In this document: piece by piece, positions 33,521-35,152 of the stretch
How positions within the stretch are numbered: the first letter of the stretch is position 1
How the letters are laid out: each line of letters starts with the position of its first letter
Source of the DNA: an uncultured Lachnospiraceae bacterium
Lineage (GTDB): Bacteria; Bacillota; Clostridia; Lachnospirales; Lachnospiraceae
Assembly: GCA_902767135.1 (NCBI GenBank)
Contig: CACXGE010000092.1
Span: 1-35,152 of the forward strand
DNA: 35,152 bases
Direction: 5' to 3'
Translations under genes and position numbers: made by a program
The notes under the pieces: model-generated
Database searches by the model: none
What the model saw: only the letters and a program-made list of their open reading frames with translations
Told to the model about the DNA's origin: nothing

Positions 33521-34147
33521 ATGGAAGATATCATTTATTTGAAGTTAAACAGGGATATTAAAACGAAAGAAGAGAGAATCAATGTAGGAAAACTGGCCAG
33601 CATTACAGGAAGCAATCATGTGGTTTTGGCAAAGGTAAAGAGTCTGACGGTCTGTTATCTTCGGTGTGACATTCAGAAAAGGGAGATCGTCTCAGTTGCC
33701 AAGGTGATAGAGGTGATTTTAAAGGAATATCCCAAACTCCAGATTCAGTCCATTGGGGAGATGGAATGTATCGTGGAATATGTGGGAGACAAGAAAAAAA
33801 ATAAGGTAATCGACGGGCTAAAAATTGCTTTTGTATCAGCTATTTCATTTTTCGGTGCAGGATTTGCCATTATGACCTTTAATGAGGATGTTTCAGTGGG
33901 AAAAGTATTTGAGAGTATATATTATCAGGTATACCAAGTCCCTAAGGAAGGGTTTGGGATGCTGGAATTCACCTATTCCATTGGATTGGCAGCAGGAATC
34001 ATTATCTTTTACAATCACATTGGGAAGAGAAGGATAACGAAGGACCCAACGCCAATAGAAGTGCAGATGCGGGTGTATGAAAATGAGGTAAATAACGCAT
34101 TGATAGAAACTGCCCAGAGAAAAGGTGAGCTGTATGATGTGGATTAG
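33521..34147 (+). CDS. spoVAA: Stage V sporulation protein AA
   Basis: 208 residues from ATG 33521 (AAGGA about 10 bp upstream), close to the 206 of Bacillus SpoVAA; longer in-frame starts exist at 33497 and 33452. The N-terminal half is a soluble domain (DIIYLKLNRDIKTKEERINVGKLASI), the C-terminal half has two membrane segments (about 122-140 and 162-180). SpoVA proteins form the membrane channel that loads dipicolinic acid into the spore and releases it at germination. First gene of spoVAA-AB-AC. Confidence 0.88.
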   Translation: MEDIIYLKLNRDIKTKEERINVGKLASITGSNHVVLAKVKSLTVCYLRCDIQKREIVSVAKVIEVILKEYPKLQIQSIGEMECIVEYVGDKKKNKVIDGLKIAFVSAISFFGAGFAIMTFNEDVSVGKVFESIYYQVYQVPKEGFGMLEFTYSIGLAAGIIIFYNHIGKRRITKDPTPIEVQMRVYENEVNNALIETAQRKGELYDVD

Positions 34148-34550
34148 GCATTTGGTTATTATTGTCACGGGACTGAGTGCAGGTCTTATGGTGGCTGGTG
34201 GGATGTTTACTGCTTTATTTACCGTGGGGCTTCTTCCTAGATTTGCGGGAAAAACCAGGACGGGAACTCATGTGAAAACATACGAAAATGCTGTGATTTT
34301 GGGAAGTATCTTTTGGAATGAGGTGAGTCTGTATCATATTCCTCTGCCCTTTGGCATTGTAGTTACCAGTCTGTTTGGTTTTTTTGCTGGGATATTTGTA
34401 GGCTGTCTGGCTCTTGCTATTGCAGAGATGCTCAACGGAATTCCCATTTTTGCAAGAAGAATTAATTTTAAACGCGGTCTGGGAATTGCAGTTTTATGTT
34501 TGGCGTTGGGAAAAGCCATTGGAAATGCAATTTATTTTTGGTATCAATAG
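34134..34550 (+). CDS. spoVAB: Stage V sporulation protein AB
   Basis: 138 residues from ATG 34134 (AAGGTGAG just upstream; GTG 34125 is an alternative and gives 141, the Bacillus length). It overlaps spoVAA by 14 bp. Four hydrophobic segments, and the typical GLSAGLMVAGGMFTALFTVGLLPR and PIFARRINFKRGLG. Part of the spore dipicolinic acid channel complex. Confidence 0.88.
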   Translation: MMWIRHLVIIVTGLSAGLMVAGGMFTALFTVGLLPRFAGKTRTGTHVKTYENAVILGSIFWNEVSLYHIPLPFGIVVTSLFGFFAGIFVGCLALAIAEMLNGIPIFARRINFKRGLGIAVLCLALGKAIGNAIYFWYQ

Positions 34551-34582
34551 ATTATTCGATAGGTAAAGAAAGGAAGGATAGG

Positions 34583-35032
34583 ATGAATCAACAACAAAAA
34601 GAAACTTACAATGATTATGTGGAGCAGATTACTCCAAAGCCTGAGTTGGGAATTCATATGTTAAAGGCTTTTGTCACAGGGGGAATCATCTGTACCATTG
34701 GTCAGGTGATTTTAAATGTGTGTGAAAATCTTGGATTAGATAAAGATACTTCGGGGTGTTGGAGTTCGTTAATTTTAGTGCTGCTCAGCGTAATTCTTAC
34801 CGGATGTAATCTCTTTGCAAAAATTGTCGATTTTGGCGGCGCAGGAGCACTGGTTCCTATTACAGGGTTTGCTAATTCTGTGGCAGCCCCAGCCATAGAA
34901 TTTCAGGCAGAGGGAGATGTTTTTGGTGTGGGGTGCAGAATCTTTCAGATTGCAGGTCCTGTGATTCTATATGGAATTTTTACCAGCAGTATGTTGGGGC
35001 TGGTGTATTGGCTGCTAACTTTACAGGCTTAA
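34583..35032 (+). CDS. spoVAC: Stage V sporulation protein AC
   Basis: 149 residues, as in Bacillus (150). It starts after AGGAAGGATAGG and shows YNDYVEQITPKPELGIHMLKAFV, GGIICTIGQ, FAKIVDFGGAGALVPITGFANSVAAPAIEF and a final membrane segment. SpoVAC is the pore-forming, mechanosensitive member of the channel. spoVAD and later genes would be expected next but lie beyond the right edge. Confidence 0.92.
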   Translation: MNQQQKETYNDYVEQITPKPELGIHMLKAFVTGGIICTIGQVILNVCENLGLDKDTSGCWSSLILVLLSVILTGCNLFAKIVDFGGAGALVPITGFANSVAAPAIEFQAEGDVFGVGCRIFQIAGPVILYGIFTSSMLGLVYWLLTLQA

Positions 35033-35037
35033 AACAT

Positions 35038-35111
35038 GGTAACAGTACACAGTCATGTGTACTGTTGTTACTGTACAGACGCAAGCTTAACACTTGCTGT
35101 TAAGCTATGCG
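35038..35111. repeat. Tandem hairpins after spoVAC, possible edge of another small repeat element
   Basis: First hairpin: GTAACAGTACAC (35039-35050) with GTGTACTGTTGTTAC (35057-35071). Second: CGCAAGCTTAACA (35080-35092) with TGTTAAGCTATGCG (35098-35111), 13 paired bases with one bulged A. No T-tract follows, so these are not standard terminators. The leading GTAACAGT resembles the terminal repeat of the MITE-like family, but the internal sequence differs; the window ends before the other end could be seen. Confidence 0.5.
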
Positions 35112-35152
35112 CCAAGAATGATATTGTGCGAAATTTCAGCCCCATGCATCGT

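Overview
The window looks like chromosomal DNA of a low-GC, spore-forming Firmicute, most likely a Lachnospiraceae member (Clostridia). The pointers are a spoVA operon, a CotH-type secreted protein with the Lys/Tyr-rich Ig-like repeat and SH3 tail common in gut Lachnospiraceae, a DUF5721 protein, and the gene order comEA - two-component system - GerM lipoprotein - comEC - holA. Genus is inference; no rRNA or tRNA gene is visible.

Layout. 1-2840: tail of an unknown coiled-coil gene, then a large secreted CotH/SH3 protein. 2841-5386: an AT-rich accessory patch with a broken small ORF, an OLD/ABC-like ATPase paired with a PD-(D/E)XK-like protein (a candidate defence module, with an A7 tract just after the best start of the second gene), a remnant of an Rpn-type nuclease gene and a truncated copy of a small mobile repeat. 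5387-8895: a small membrane protein, DUF5721, DegV, a small membrane protein and a DHH phosphoesterase. 8955-15443: arginine biosynthesis, argG facing argC-GNAT-argJ-argB-argD, with two matching promoters overlapped by ARG-box-like palindromes. 15638-16936: an orphan solute-binding protein. 17131-24369: comEA, response regulator, histidine kinase, GerM lipoprotein, comEC, holA. 24374-29239: TPR protein, family 2 glycosyltransferase, PAP2-like protein, GDPD and a VanY-type carboxypeptidase. 29277-33408: glyA, a CBS/DRTGG-type Mn pyrophosphatase and a flavin reductase-like protein. 33521-35032: spoVAA-spoVAB-spoVAC, with the rest of the operon outside the window.

The clearest unexpected signal is a family of ~135-bp non-coding mobile elements (MITE-like). 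Two intact copies, at 10303-10437 and 15443-15576, lie in opposite orientations. Each has 12-bp terminal inverted repeats (GTAACNGTTCAG) and is bounded by its own perfect 8-bp target duplication (GGTTCTAA and AGTAAATA). Inside are three hairpins, and between the two copies the stems show compensatory base changes. One copy split the argG/argC control region; the other sits exactly at the end of argD and supplies the last base of its stop codon. Degenerate or partial copies lie near 5313, 10581, 23179 and 30989. No matching transposase is in the window.

The second candidate of interest is the two-gene ATPase/nuclease-like module at 3197-5216.
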